From: Sphingobacteriaceae bacterium | GTDB taxonomy: Bacteria > Bacteroidota > Bacteroidia > Sphingobacteriales > Sphingobacteriaceae | Length of the DNA stretch: 64,000 bases | Reading direction: 5' to 3' | Assembly: GCA_903642215.1 (NCBI GenBank) | Contig: CAHJWG010000002.1 | Coordinates: 248,001 to 312,000, forward strand | Part shown: piece by piece, positions 41,289 through 50,442 of the stretch | How the letters are laid out: each line of letters begins with the position of its first letter | How positions within the stretch are numbered: position 1 is the first letter of the stretch | Translations under genes and position numbers: made by a program | Notes under the pieces: model-generated | Databases searched by the model: none | The model's input: the letters and a program-made list of their open reading frames with translations, nothing else | What the model was told of the DNA's origin: nothing

Positions 41289-41356
41289 TATTTTTTATTG
41301 AAAGCTGTTTTATCACTATAAATCCGGGCTAAAGATAAATGCAAGTGTTTATATTT

Positions 41357-41364
41357 TACATTTG
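41357..41364 (+). promoter_or_regulatory. Putative -7 promoter box
   Basis: TACATTTG matches TAnnTTTG, about 115 bases before the secreted-protein gene at 41479. No clear -33 element is seen. Confidence 0.35.
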
Positions 41365-41415
41365 TAGCTGCCGATTTTTTGGCAAAATTGTTAATTCTTT
41401 TTTAAATTGATTCCG

Positions 41416-41427
41416 TAAAAGAAGTAT
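41416..41427 (+). repeat. Dispersed motif copy TAAAAGAAGYAT (intergenic)
   Basis: Exact 12-mer (T form) preceded by TTCCG, between divergent genes. If the -7 box at 41357 is used, the motif would lie in the 5' leader of the gene at 41479. Confidence 0.9.
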
Positions 41428-41478
41428 CAAATAAAAAACTAAAAAAATTTCTGCTGCAATAAAAGAGGTTGATATTTC

Positions 41479-41946
41479 ATGAAAAAAACACTACTGCTCA
41501 TCATTTTATCTATTTTAAATTCAGCTGTAATTTATGCGCAGTATGATCAGGAAAAAGCGCAACAATTAGTCAAAAACTACCTGAATCGTAAAAGTCTCAA
41601 AGTCAAAAGCACAAGCTTTAGTTCAATCCAGGTTTTAAGAAGTTCATTTTCAAATACGAAACAATATAAAAATTACCAGGATAAAATTGACAGTTTGAAA
41701 CTTGCCGGCAGAAGAATTGATGCGCGGATTGCTAAAATGAAAACTACTGCCGAATTGAACCAGGCAAAAAAAGACAGTAACCGGCTTTCGCACGAATTGG
41801 TGGCCACCAGCGATGAACTTATTGATTTTATGACGGCTTACAAGGGCAATCCTGTTGGCTGGCAAATTAAAGCCAATGTTTCAAAGCGAAGTAGAAAAAC
41901 TTTTTATTTTAATCACGAATTAATGCAGATTGATTCTGTGAGATAA
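41479..41946 (+). CDS. Hypothetical secreted protein
   Basis: The 155-residue protein has a signal peptide, MKKTLLLIILSILNSAVIYAQ, with cleavage expected after AQ. The mature part is highly charged, with a coiled-coil-like region (LKLAGRRIDARIAKMKTTAELNQAKK, about 78-103) and a basic stretch SKRSRKTFYFNHEL near the C-terminus. I do not recognise a family. It sits between a motif-rich gap and tRNA-Leu and is not part of an obvious operon. Confidence 0.65.
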   Translation: MKKTLLLIILSILNSAVIYAQYDQEKAQQLVKNYLNRKSLKVKSTSFSSIQVLRSSFSNTKQYKNYQDKIDSLKLAGRRIDARIAKMKTTAELNQAKKDSNRLSHELVATSDELIDFMTAYKGNPVGWQIKANVSKRSRKTFYFNHELMQIDSVR

Positions 41947-41977
41947 ACATCAAATCCTAAAAAAGCTAACGAGACCG

Positions 41978-41989
41978 ATGCTTCTTTTA
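41978..41989 (-). repeat. Dispersed motif copy TAAAAGAAGYAT (intergenic)
   Basis: Exact reverse copy followed by CCGGCAAAA, 32 bases after the stop codon of the gene at 41479 and about 75 bases before tRNA-Leu. Confidence 0.9.
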
Positions 41990-42063
41990 CCGGCAAAAAA
42001 TTAAAAAGCTAAACAACAATTGACAAAACGTTTTTATCTTTGGCAGCACTCAAATTAAAAAAT

Positions 42064-42150
42064 GCCCGGGTGGCGAAATTGGTAGACGCACCACTTTGAG
42101 GGGGTGGCGTCCGAAAGGATGTAGCGGTTCGAATCCGCTTCCGGGCACCA
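42064..42150 (+). tRNA. tRNA-Leu (GAG)
   Basis: An 87-nt gene with CCA encoded. GCCCGGG pairs with CCGGGC in the acceptor stem, the anticodon loop is TTGAGGG giving GAG, and the long variable arm (GCGTCCGAAAGGATGT) is typical of leucine tRNA. Confidence 0.95.
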
Positions 42151-42155
42151 AAAAG

Positions 42156-42917
42156 TTAAATATCCAACTGCAAACCATCGTAAGCCAGCTTGATATTTGC
42201 CGGCAACTCTGTAGAAACATCTTGGAATTTACCTAACCGATGACTGATATGCGTAAAATAAGTCATCTCCGCTCCTATTTTTTCGGCAAAAGCAATCGCT
42301 TCCTGAAACGTAAAATGCGAAATGTGTTTTTCCTTCTGTAAAGCATTAAGCACTAAAATTTTGCTGCCTTTTATTTTTTCAGTTTCCGTTTCCGATACTG
42401 TTTTTGCATCGGTAATATAGGTAAAATCCTTGATGCGAAAACCCAGAACCGGCAGTTTATAATGCAATACCTCGATAGGGATCATCCGGATTCCGGCTGC
42501 CGTAAAGGGTTCAAGATCAATTGTTTTTAAGTTGATTTGTGGTATGCCCGGATATTGATAATCACTAAAAATATAAGAAAACTCACGCTTTAAAGCAGCC
42601 TGAACACGCAGGTTTGCAAACACATCGATAGCAGAATTTTGAAAATAATTAAAGGCTCGGATGTCATCCAAACCGGCAATATGATCTTTGTGTTCGTGGG
42701 TAAAAACAACAGCTTCCAGGTGCTTAACCTGCGCACGCAGCATTTGGTAACGAAAATCCGGGCCAGAATCAATCACCACATTTTTACCGTTATCTTCAAT
42801 TAAAATAGAGGAACGCAAATGCTTGTCGTGCGGATCGGTAGAAGTGCAAACTGCGCAAGTACAAGCAATTACAGGCACGCCCTGCGAAGTTCCGGTTCCT
42901 AAAAATGTAATACGCAC
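42156..42917 (-). CDS. MBL-fold metallo-hydrolase, PhnP-like
   Basis: The 253-residue enzyme has the metallo-beta-lactamase metal-binding motif HEHKDH (about 75-80) and GTSQGVPVIACTCAVC near its start, a four-cysteine-type element seen in PhnP-like phosphodiesterases. Later metal ligands are in THISHRLG near the C-terminus. The substrate may be a cyclic phosphodiester or a nucleotide; not certain. The start is GTG (42917). It is convergent with tRNA-Leu, six bases away. Confidence 0.88.
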   Translation of the reverse strand: MRITFLGTGTSQGVPVIACTCAVCTSTDPHDKHLRSSILIEDNGKNVVIDSGPDFRYQMLRAQVKHLEAVVFTHEHKDHIAGLDDIRAFNYFQNSAIDVFANLRVQAALKREFSYIFSDYQYPGIPQINLKTIDLEPFTAAGIRMIPIEVLHYKLPVLGFRIKDFTYITDAKTVSETETEKIKGSKILVLNALQKEKHISHFTFQEAIAFAEKIGAEMTYFTHISHRLGKFQDVSTELPANIKLAYDGLQLDI

Positions 42918-42974
42918 AGTTGGTTTTAGCTGATGGTTATCAATTGAAATCTATTTGCAATGATTTTTAGCCGA

Positions 42975-42986
42975 TAAAAGAAGCAT
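42975..42986 (+). repeat. Dispersed motif copy TAAAAGAAGYAT (intergenic)
   Basis: Exact 12-mer (C form) preceded by TTTTTAGCCGA, between the MBL hydrolase and lolA genes (both on the minus strand). Confidence 0.9.
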
Positions 42987-43001
42987 GTGCTAACACAATC
43001 C

Positions 43002-43685
43002 TCATCTTAAATCTACTACTTCAACACCGGGATAATTTTTTTTGTTGAAACCAAAAACAGCATCAGAACCTTTATAATCCGTAGCGGCAGAATTTAAAAT
43101 ATAAGTGTAACGACTTCCGTTTTTATCGGAAACAGCTGCACTGTAAATCAACGATTTTGATTTGTTAATTTGCAGTTTGATTTTGAAAAAAGGCTTTTTA
43201 CTATCCACCGGCGTTAAATCAATTTGCTGATATACAATGCCTTGCTGCTTCACTTCTCCCGTAAATAAATACTTGTACCCTTTTTCGTAAATGGTAAAAA
43301 TTTGTGCCGGGTTTAAAGATTGCGAACTGTTATCCACATCGTTAACCTGTATTTCGTTGTCTTTTTTCAGGTATGTCCATTGGGTTTTTCCATCGCTGAT
43401 AATCTCCTGACTAATACTTTTTGCACTATTAGAACCTTCATAAAGCGTTACCCGAAATTTATTTGTTTTTGGGTTTGCAATGATGGTTCCGCTTTGTTTG
43501 TAACCTTTAATATTCTCCTGCGGATTATCTAAAACGTAACTAAAATCTGATTTAATAGCCGAAAAAGCTTTATATTTTTTGCTCACACCATCCAAAATAA
43601 CTTTGGCTTTTGCATCCGTTTGTGCCTGTACAGTTGCGCAGGCAAACAAAATCAGCGCACAACTGCATACTCTTTTTAGTATCAT
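43002..43685 (-). CDS. lolA: Outer-membrane lipoprotein carrier LolA-like protein
   Basis: The 227-residue periplasmic protein has a signal peptide (VCSCALILFACATVQAQ) and the LolA beta-barrel pattern with YVLDNPQENIKGYKQSGTIIANPKTNKFRVTL and DGKTQWTYLKKDNEIQVNDVD. It would carry lipoproteins from the inner to the outer membrane; in Bacteroidota some members of the family have other roles. It starts four bases after the stop of ftsK, so the two are co-transcribed. Confidence 0.88.
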   Translation of the reverse strand: MILKRVCSCALILFACATVQAQTDAKAKVILDGVSKKYKAFSAIKSDFSYVLDNPQENIKGYKQSGTIIANPKTNKFRVTLYEGSNSAKSISQEIISDGKTQWTYLKKDNEIQVNDVDNSSQSLNPAQIFTIYEKGYKYLFTGEVKQQGIVYQQIDLTPVDSKKPFFKIKLQINKSKSLIYSAAVSDKNGSRYTYILNSAATDYKGSDAVFGFNKKNYPGVEVVDLR

Positions 43686-43689
43686 AAGT

Positions 43690-46320
43690 TTATTTTGAAT
43701 CGATATTACTTAAAAACTGTTCCAGCGCATAATCGTCCGGCATTAAAACTTCGCGCGCTTTACTTCCCTCAAACGGGCCAACAATTCCCGCTGCTTCCAG
43801 CTGATCAATAATCCGGCCGGCACGGTTGTAACCTAACTTTAATTTACGCTGAATGAGGGAGGTTGAACCTTGCTGGTGCATTACAATTAACCGGGCAGCT
43901 TCTTCAAAAAGCGGATCGCGGTCGCCGGCATCAAATTCTTTCTGATTACTTTCCCCGCCTTCTCCCACAAATTCAGGCAGCATAAAAGCGGTTGGATAAC
44001 CACGCTGGTTACCGATAAAATCAGATATTTTTTCTACTTCCGGCGTATCTACAAAAGCACATTGTAAACGAATTAAATCGTTTCCGGTAGATAAAAGCAT
44101 ATCGCCGCGGCCAATCAACTGATCAGCACCGCCGGCATCCAGAATTGTACGCGAATCTATTTTAGATAACACCCGGAAAGCCAGGCGAGCCGGAAAATTC
44201 GCCTTGATCGTTCCGGTAATAATATTTACGGACGGGCGTTGCGTGGCAATTACCAAATGGATGCCCACCGCACGGGCCAGTTGTGCTAAACGGGCAATTG
44301 GGGTTTCCACTTCTTTACCGGCCGTCATCATTAAATCTGCAAATTCATCTACAATCAACACGATAAACGGTAGAAAACGATGGCCGCTGGTAGGTACTAA
44401 TTTGCGGTTTACAAACTTCAAATTGTATTCTTTCAGGTTTCTAACCTGTGCATCTTTTAATAGATCATAACGCTGATCCATCTCAATACAAAGCGAATTA
44501 AGCGTGTTGATTACCTTTTTCGTATCTGTAATAATAGCATCTGCTTCGTCCGGCAGTTTTGCCAGAAAATGTCTTTCAATCTTTCGGAACAACGTTAATT
44601 CTACTTTCTTCGGATCAACCAACACAAATTTTAATTGCGAAGGATGTTTACTGTACAAAAGGGAAACCAGAATTGCGTTGATTCCAACGGATTTACCCTG
44701 GCCGGTTGCGCCGGCAACCAACAAATGCGGCATTTTGGCTAAATCAGCAATATACACTTCGTTGGAAATGGTTTTTCCAAGTGCAATCGGCAAATCCATC
44801 GTGTTATTCTGGAATTTTTCTGTTTCCAGAATCGAGCGCATAGAAACCATTTCCGGATGCTGATTAGGCACTTCAATACCGATAGTTCCTTTACCCGGCA
44901 TCGGCGCAATAATCCGGATACCCAATGCGGCCAAACTTAGCGCAATATCATCTTCCAGGTTTTTTATTTTGGAAATACGTACGCCCGGTGCCGGGATAAT
45001 TTCATACAAAGTTACGGTTGGGCCAACGGTTGCCTTGATTTTTGCAATCTCGATGTTATAATGATTCAGCGTTTCAACAATTTTATCTTTGTTGGATTCT
45101 AATTCTTCATTATTGATCTGGATTTTATTCGGGCCATAATTTTCCAGTAAACTAATTCGTGGCTTCTCGTAAGAACTCAGGTCAAGTTCCGGATCATACA
45201 AGCCAAATTCTTCCACCAATTTATTTGCAGTTTGCTCTACTTCCGGCTCTGCCACCGTAAAAGTTGGCTCCGTTCTAACTTCCTCCTCTAAATCCTCTTC
45301 AATTTCTAAAGCCGGTTCTGGTGTAAGCACAACAGGTTTGAAAACTTCTGTCAGCGGGATTATTTTCGGGACATTTGTTTCAGCGGGCCGCTTTTTAGGA
45401 ATATTAAATTCGAAGTTATCCGCTGTTTCAATATCCGTTTTTAAAGGTGATACTGCGTTTACCGGGTAATTTTGGGTAAGTTTTTCTGTGGATGACGGCG
45501 CAAAAACTTCCTCTTCCGCAACGGTTACTTTGTTTAGCGGAATATTTTGAGAGAGTTTTACACCAGGAAGTTCTTCTTCCGTTGCCGTAGTTACAGTATC
45601 GTTTATGGTGTCTGTTTCTAATTTTAATTTTCTTTCGGGAAGTTTAAAATCGATATTATAAACAACGATCAGGAAAGTAAGCGCGGCAAAAATTAATAAA
45701 CCGGCAGTTCCGGCTGCACCAATCTGCACATCAAGCAAACGGTTCGTCCAAAACCCAAACTGTCCTTCCAAAAAATGCGGATAATCATTAATCAATCCAT
45801 GCAAAAAACCGATGGCAACCGATAAAAAAAGGAGGCTAAAAAAAGCATATCCTAATGTTTTACTGATGGAAAACAGGCGGACTTTAAACAGTAAACGATA
45901 ACCGATCACCAAAAAAACAATTACAAATACAAAGGAAGCCACACCGAACCATTCGTAAATAAACTGGTGCGAAAGCAGTGCGCCTAATTTGCCTAACCAG
46001 TTTTGCACCAAAGGGTTGGTAACGCCGCTGTCAATTAATTCCTGCGGTGTTTTCCAGAAATTACTCCAGCCACCGTTAGATTCAAGTACGTAACTCTGGT
46101 CGTCTTCCCAGGTAAATAAATAGGATGTAAAAGCGATAAGAAAGTATAGGCAGATGATTAAAAAAAACAAACCTGTAACTTTTACAATCCGTCCGTCTTT
46201 CAAATCAAATGACGGTAATTCGGGTTTACTTTTTTTGCTTTTGGGGAACATGTAAGGTGCCCCGGACTTATTTTCTTCCTTTAAAGTAGTATTCTTAAAC
46301 TGATTTCCTTTTGGAGGCAT
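43690..46320 (-). CDS. ftsK: DNA translocase FtsK/SpoIIIE
   Basis: The 876-residue protein pumps chromosomal DNA at the division septum and activates Xer recombination (xerD is 4-5 kb away). It has N-terminal transmembrane segments (about 50-230), an acidic/Pro linker (about 240-400), the RecA-like motor with Walker A GATGQGKS near 540 and PKKVELTLF, and a C-terminal gamma winged-helix (DPLFEEAARLIVMHQQGSTSLIQRKLKLGYNRAGRIID). The start is ATG (MPPKGNQF). Its DNA-steering sequence in this phylum is unknown; the dispersed motif lacks the strand bias such a role needs. Confidence 0.95.
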   Translation of the reverse strand: MPPKGNQFKNTTLKEENKSGAPYMFPKSKKSKPELPSFDLKDGRIVKVTGLFFLIICLYFLIAFTSYLFTWEDDQSYVLESNGGWSNFWKTPQELIDSGVTNPLVQNWLGKLGALLSHQFIYEWFGVASFVFVIVFLVIGYRLLFKVRLFSISKTLGYAFFSLLFLSVAIGFLHGLINDYPHFLEGQFGFWTNRLLDVQIGAAGTAGLLIFAALTFLIVVYNIDFKLPERKLKLETDTINDTVTTATEEELPGVKLSQNIPLNKVTVAEEEVFAPSSTEKLTQNYPVNAVSPLKTDIETADNFEFNIPKKRPAETNVPKIIPLTEVFKPVVLTPEPALEIEEDLEEEVRTEPTFTVAEPEVEQTANKLVEEFGLYDPELDLSSYEKPRISLLENYGPNKIQINNEELESNKDKIVETLNHYNIEIAKIKATVGPTVTLYEIIPAPGVRISKIKNLEDDIALSLAALGIRIIAPMPGKGTIGIEVPNQHPEMVSMRSILETEKFQNNTMDLPIALGKTISNEVYIADLAKMPHLLVAGATGQGKSVGINAILVSLLYSKHPSQLKFVLVDPKKVELTLFRKIERHFLAKLPDEADAIITDTKKVINTLNSLCIEMDQRYDLLKDAQVRNLKEYNLKFVNRKLVPTSGHRFLPFIVLIVDEFADLMMTAGKEVETPIARLAQLARAVGIHLVIATQRPSVNIITGTIKANFPARLAFRVLSKIDSRTILDAGGADQLIGRGDMLLSTGNDLIRLQCAFVDTPEVEKISDFIGNQRGYPTAFMLPEFVGEGGESNQKEFDAGDRDPLFEEAARLIVMHQQGSTSLIQRKLKLGYNRAGRIIDQLEAAGIVGPFEGSKAREVLMPDDYALEQFLSNIDSK

Positions 46321-46461
46321 TTACGTTAAACAGATTTTTTTGCACAACAAAGTTAAAATATTTGTACGCAGAAGCATTTATATTTAAGTTTTAATTAAAC
46401 ACGAATAATATTTTTCAATGTATAAATCCGCTGCATATCTTGTTGTATAAGGGTTTTACAA

Positions 46462-46473
46462 TGCTTCTTTTAT
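46462..46473 (-). repeat. Dispersed motif copy TAAAAGAAGYAT (intergenic)
   Basis: Exact reverse copy flanked by TACGGTTAAAA, upstream of ftsK and downstream of the PspC gene. Confidence 0.9.
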
Positions 46474-46496
46474 ACGGTTAAAATCCAATTTAGATA

Positions 46497-46718
46497 TTAA
46501 AGGTCTGTCAGCCGTGTTCCGGTCCGCTTTATGTAATTCCTAAAATCAAGCACAATACCTGCCAGAAAGTAAAATATAAGTGGGAAACCTACCGCCAGAA
46601 AAGAAGAATAGATAAAAAACAGCCGAATTTTGGCTATCGAAATATGGAAAAATTCGCCCAGATAAGTGCAAACACCGAAAGAATATCTTTCAAAAAAGGT
46701 TAAAATACGTTGTAGCAT
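46497..46718 (-). CDS. PspC-like small membrane protein
   Basis: The 73-residue protein matches a PspC domain: FERYSFGVCTYLGEFFHISIAKIRLFFIYSSFLAVGFPLIFYFLAGIVLDF, with one membrane helix pair at about 33-58. PspC proteins are inner-membrane components of envelope stress response, but no pspABC operon is nearby. Its ATG (46718) is one base from the stop of the DUF2851 gene, so translation is likely coupled. Confidence 0.8.
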   Translation of the reverse strand: MLQRILTFFERYSFGVCTYLGEFFHISIAKIRLFFIYSSFLAVGFPLIFYFLAGIVLDFRNYIKRTGTRLTDL

Positions 46719-46719
46719 A

Positions 46720-48006
46720 TCAGCTTAATTTTAAAAGTTTATTGCCAATTCCACATTCCAGACAGCGTTTTCGATCACAATAATTATTTTTTAATTCGAT
46801 AATTGCCTGAGAACTACCCGCAGAACCAACTTTTATTCCTGCTGTTATAAAACTACTGATTATAAAATTATTTTCGCAAGGTAAATTTTCTAAAATTTTT
46901 ACGGCTTTGCTGATGTAAGGTTCCGATTGATTTGTTTTCCCAAAAGCAAAAAGAAACACGCAAACGGTGTTGATCAAAATATTTTCTACCGAAGCTTGTC
47001 CTAATTTTTTAGAAACAGGTTTGGCCTTTTTCCCAAACAGATAATGCTCCAGCCAATACGCCGAAGGATTTATACCGGTAAACAAAGCATTGATTTTTTC
47101 GATCTCGTCTGTTTTTACAATTGCTGCTAAAAAGCGGTTTGTTCGGTGCATTAACGCAGCAAATTGCGCAATCCGGATGGTTGGGAAATTTAACGGCCGC
47201 AATCTCAGGAATTTCCAAAGATGTTTTTCTATCGGCAGTAAGCCGTATTTGTGTTTCAAAAACCGATATTCCTTTTGTAGAGTTAAAAAATATGGCTCAT
47301 CCAATTCATCCTCCAAAAAACCGGCCTGGCCAAAAAGCAGTGCTTCGGTTTGTGTTAAATCGAAGGTATATTTTGCCAGGATGGATAACGGTAGGGATTT
47401 CGCCAGCATTTCAAACGGAAGCGCATTAATTTTAAAGCCGAAGCTGGCAGCCAGAACCTGGTAAAAAGCTTCTTCCCAATTGCCGTTCAATAAAGAGATG
47501 ATTTCAAAAACATGTGCTGATTTTTCTTCTAAACGTTCGATCAGCATACGGTCTAACCAGTTTTGCAGCGTTAATTCGTCAACATTCCTGATCATTTTTT
47601 CGCAGGGAAATGCAACCTGATTTTCGTACATCAAACTTTGATATCGCTGTAAAAGAACGTCGGACACGCGGTTTTCTAAAACCAAAACCGGAATAGCCAA
47701 ACCGCAGCTGTTAAAAATTTCGGCATCGTTTACATAAACTACATGCAAAATCACGTTGTCGTAAGCCAGGTCTTTTTCGTGGCCGTGCCGCAGCCAGTCA
47801 GATGAGCGAATGTGGATTTCTACGTTTCCCGCCCAAAGCGTTTCGCCAATTTGAAGTTTTGCGTTCTGGAAATCCGGCCCGGCGTGATGATGATGCGTTC
47901 CCGGAGAAAGAACCTGCAAACTTAAACCGTCGATTGTGCGAAGATCGATCTGCCGATATAAGCGAAATTTCCAGATGTATTGAAGCAAATCTTCCGCAAA
48001 TACCAT
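46720..48006 (-). CDS. DUF2851 family protein
   Basis: The 428-residue protein matches DUF2851, a Bacteroidota-wide family of unknown function: EDLLQYIWKFRLYRQIDL, the strongly conserved GTHHHHAGPDFQNAKLQIGETLWAGNVEIHIRSSDWLRHGH, and a C-terminal cysteine pair in RCLECGIG. The His-rich block suggests metal binding and a nuclease-like fold has been suggested for related proteins, but I hold this loosely. It starts with ATG and is followed by the PspC gene in an operon. Confidence 0.9.
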   Translation of the reverse strand: MVFAEDLLQYIWKFRLYRQIDLRTIDGLSLQVLSPGTHHHHAGPDFQNAKLQIGETLWAGNVEIHIRSSDWLRHGHEKDLAYDNVILHVVYVNDAEIFNSCGLAIPVLVLENRVSDVLLQRYQSLMYENQVAFPCEKMIRNVDELTLQNWLDRMLIERLEEKSAHVFEIISLLNGNWEEAFYQVLAASFGFKINALPFEMLAKSLPLSILAKYTFDLTQTEALLFGQAGFLEDELDEPYFLTLQKEYRFLKHKYGLLPIEKHLWKFLRLRPLNFPTIRIAQFAALMHRTNRFLAAIVKTDEIEKINALFTGINPSAYWLEHYLFGKKAKPVSKKLGQASVENILINTVCVFLFAFGKTNQSEPYISKAVKILENLPCENNFIISSFITAGIKVGSAGSSQAIIELKNNYCDRKRCLECGIGNKLLKLS

Positions 48007-48061
48007 TAAAGCAGGTTTAATATTGCTTTAAAGATAAAAATATTAACTTAAATTTAGGTGA

Positions 48062-48073
48062 TAAAAGAAGTAT
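48062..48073 (+). repeat. Dispersed motif copy TAAAAGAAGYAT at the DUF47 3' end
   Basis: Exact 12-mer (T form) preceded by TTTAGGTGA; its last base is the last base of the DUF47 stop codon (minus strand). Confidence 0.9.
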
Positions 48074-48720
48074 CAGCCGTATTTAATCATAATAGATTCT
48101 ACAGATTTCACCACATCTTTACACATATCCGTAGCCGTTTCCAATCCCAGTAAAATTTCCTGTAGTTTGATCATTTTGATCGGATCTTTTTCAAATTCAA
48201 AAAGATCAGCAACGGCTTTGTTATAAACCTGATCTGCTTTGGCTTCGATGGCATAAATCGATTCGCAGTAAAATTCTATTTTATCGATGTTTGTAATGTC
48301 TTTCAACTCAAAAATTAACACTTGTAATTCCTTGCTTGCATCTAAAATTAAATCTGCAAGCACCAGCATCGGCTGCGTAAATTCTTTTAAATCATACAAA
48401 AACATCCGGTTTGCAGATTCATGGATATAATCTGCCACATCATCAATCGAAGAGGTTAAAGCGTGGATATCTTCGCGGTCAAAAGGCGTAATAAAATTTT
48501 TGCTTAGCTCGATATTGATCTCATGCGTAATATCATCGCCAACGTTTTCAAGCCGATCTATCTGATGATACAGTGTTTTTGTATCGATAAAAGAAGTATT
48601 ATGTAACGATTGCCGGAGCAAGGTTGCCATGGCTACAACGTTTTCCGTAGCATGATCAAACAATGGAAAAAATAATATTTTACCTTTCGGAGTGAAGTAT
48701 TGTACCAGTGTTTTAAACAT
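48073..48720 (-). CDS. DUF47 (PhoU-like) family protein
   Basis: The 215-residue all-helical protein resembles the TIGR00153/DUF47 group of PhoU-like proteins: FFPLFDHATENVVAMATLLRQ, IDRLENVGDDITHEINIELSKNFITPFDREDIHALTSSIDDVADYIHE. These usually control an adjacent Pit-type phosphate transporter, but none is next to it. Two TTAACA repeats 11 bases apart, the pattern of a Pho box, lie 40-56 bases upstream of its start. An exact motif copy (48588-48599) encodes HNTSFIDTK inside the gene. Confidence 0.9.
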   Translation of the reverse strand: MFKTLVQYFTPKGKILFFPLFDHATENVVAMATLLRQSLHNTSFIDTKTLYHQIDRLENVGDDITHEINIELSKNFITPFDREDIHALTSSIDDVADYIHESANRMFLYDLKEFTQPMLVLADLILDASKELQVLIFELKDITNIDKIEFYCESIYAIEAKADQVYNKAVADLFEFEKDPIKMIKLQEILLGLETATDMCKDVVKSVESIMIKYG

Positions 48721-48759
48721 AATTAGGATCGTATTTTGAGTTAAAGGTAGCTTAACTTG

Positions 48760-48776
48760 TGTTAAGAAATTGTTAA
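48760..48776 (-). promoter_or_regulatory. Pho-box-like direct repeat upstream of the DUF47 gene
   Basis: On the minus strand TTAACA (48776-48771), five bases, then TTAACA again (48765-48760), followed by a weaker TTAAGC. Two TTAACA words with an 11-base period match the PhoP-type box known from Bacillus. The inference is that this gene answers to phosphate; a PhoB site in Bacteroidota may differ. Confidence 0.45.
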
Positions 48777-48903
48777 GTATTTTTGAATTCTATCGAAACT
48801 GAAAACCAAGAGCTATCTTATGTTTTTAATTAAATACATAATATGGTGTGCAAATACCTGCTAACCTAATAAAGTTGTTACAAATCGCTTACCCTTGCAA
48901 AGC

Positions 48904-48911
48904 TATATTTG
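48904..48911 (+). promoter_or_regulatory. Putative -7 promoter box of the RND operon
   Basis: TATATTTG matches TAnnTTTG about 90 bases before the TolC ATG at 49001. The rest of the 280-base gap holds the Pho-box-like repeat and no gene. Confidence 0.5.
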
Positions 48912-49000
48912 CGCTGTTAGAAAGTGCAAGCAGCCGTTACAAATCCTTATCCTTCTTTCTAACTATTTTTTTACCCTGATCTTTATCATCATAACTGCAC

Positions 49001-50404
49001 ATGTTCTACAGAACAAATTTTTGCTACGGGTTATGCTTGATGTTTTTATTAAGCGCCTGTAATGCTGTTTTTGCACAGCAAAAAATTTTAACCTTAAAAG
49101 AAGCTGTCCAAAATACGCTTCAAAACTATGGTACCATTAAGGCCAAAGCTAATTATGTGCAAGCAGCAGCAGCTACATTGAAGGAAACAAAACGTGAATA
49201 TTTGCCGAACCTAAATGTTTCCGCACAGAATGATTTCGGTACAGTTAATTCGCAATACGGCCCATCCTATGGTTTGGGCGGATATGCGGTTTCTTCGAGC
49301 GGGCCGATTTTAACCGGACAAAACTGGAATGCTGCTTTTGGCGGACTTTATTTAGCAAACCTGAACTGGGATTTCTTCGCTTTTGGTAAATCCAAAGAAA
49401 AAATAAAAGTTGCCCGCAGTCAGGTTACTTTAGATCAAAGTGATTTGGTACAGGAACAGTTTCAGCAGGAAGTGCGCGTTTCCGGTGCTTATTTAAACCT
49501 GCTGGCTTCCCAGCAATTAAGTATTTCACAGGAAAAAAACCTGAAACGTGCCGTAGCTTTACGCGATGTAATTGCGGCGAGGGTTAAAAGCGGACTAAAT
49601 CCCGGTGTAGATTCATCGCTGGCAAATGCCGAAGTGGCAAGCGCACAAATTGCTTTAACCAATGCGCAGGATGTGGTACAGCAACAGGGAAATCTTTTGG
49701 CACAATACACAACGCTTGCACCGGTTGATTTTTTGCTGGATAGTAACTTTGTAAGTAAAATCCCGAAAACGCTGGATACGAGTACTGCTTTTAACATCAA
49801 AAATCATCCGTTACTGCAGTTTTATCAAAACCGGATCAACATCAGTACAGAACGGGAAAAATATTTCAGAACTTTTAATTATCCAACTTTTTCCTTGTTT
49901 AATATTTTTCAAAGCAAAGGTTCCGGGTTTAACAGTTACACGCTTACCCAAACATTGTTTACGCATGATTATTTTACCGGTGTTAACCCAACCCGATCCA
50001 ACTATTTACTCGGAGTTGGCTTGAGCTGGAATTTAACTTCGCCTTTACGGGTGCACGAACAGGTGCGGTCGCAGCAATTTAATTCGGAAGGTTTGCGCAA
50101 CGAATACGAAGTGGTTAACCAACAGCTTACCGCGCAGTTAACCCTTTCAAAAACACGTATTCAAAACGCGCTGAAAAATTATCAGGCGGCACCGATCGGT
50201 TTAAAAGCGGCATCCGATGCTTATCTGCAAAAAACAACTTTATACAAAAACGGGCTGGCTACAATTGTTGATGTAACGCAGGCCCTATACACTTTAAACC
50301 GCGCCGAAACCGACCGCGATATTGCCTTTAACAACGTTTGGCAGGCCCTGCTTTTTAAAGCTGCCGCCAGCGGAGATTTCGGATTATTTTATAATGAATT
50401 TTAA
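49001..50404 (+). CDS. TolC-family outer-membrane efflux protein
   Basis: The 467-residue protein has a signal peptide (YGLCLMFLLSACNAVFAQ) and the repeated long helical hairpins of TolC, with LTLKEAVQNTLQNYGTIKAKANY near 30-52 and a second set at about 350-440 (RIQNALKNYQAAPIGLKAASDAYLQKTTLYKNGLATIVDVTQALYTLNRAE). It is the outer-membrane duct of the efflux system encoded by the next two genes. It opens the operon, 48 bases before the permease. Confidence 0.93.
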   Translation: MFYRTNFCYGLCLMFLLSACNAVFAQQKILTLKEAVQNTLQNYGTIKAKANYVQAAAATLKETKREYLPNLNVSAQNDFGTVNSQYGPSYGLGGYAVSSSGPILTGQNWNAAFGGLYLANLNWDFFAFGKSKEKIKVARSQVTLDQSDLVQEQFQQEVRVSGAYLNLLASQQLSISQEKNLKRAVALRDVIAARVKSGLNPGVDSSLANAEVASAQIALTNAQDVVQQQGNLLAQYTTLAPVDFLLDSNFVSKIPKTLDTSTAFNIKNHPLLQFYQNRINISTEREKYFRTFNYPTFSLFNIFQSKGSGFNSYTLTQTLFTHDYFTGVNPTRSNYLLGVGLSWNLTSPLRVHEQVRSQQFNSEGLRNEYEVVNQQLTAQLTLSKTRIQNALKNYQAAPIGLKAASDAYLQKTTLYKNGLATIVDVTQALYTLNRAETDRDIAFNNVWQALLFKAAASGDFGLFYNEF

Positions 50405-50442
50405 ATCGCCTTATCATTCCCACGATAAAGGTTTATACAGCA

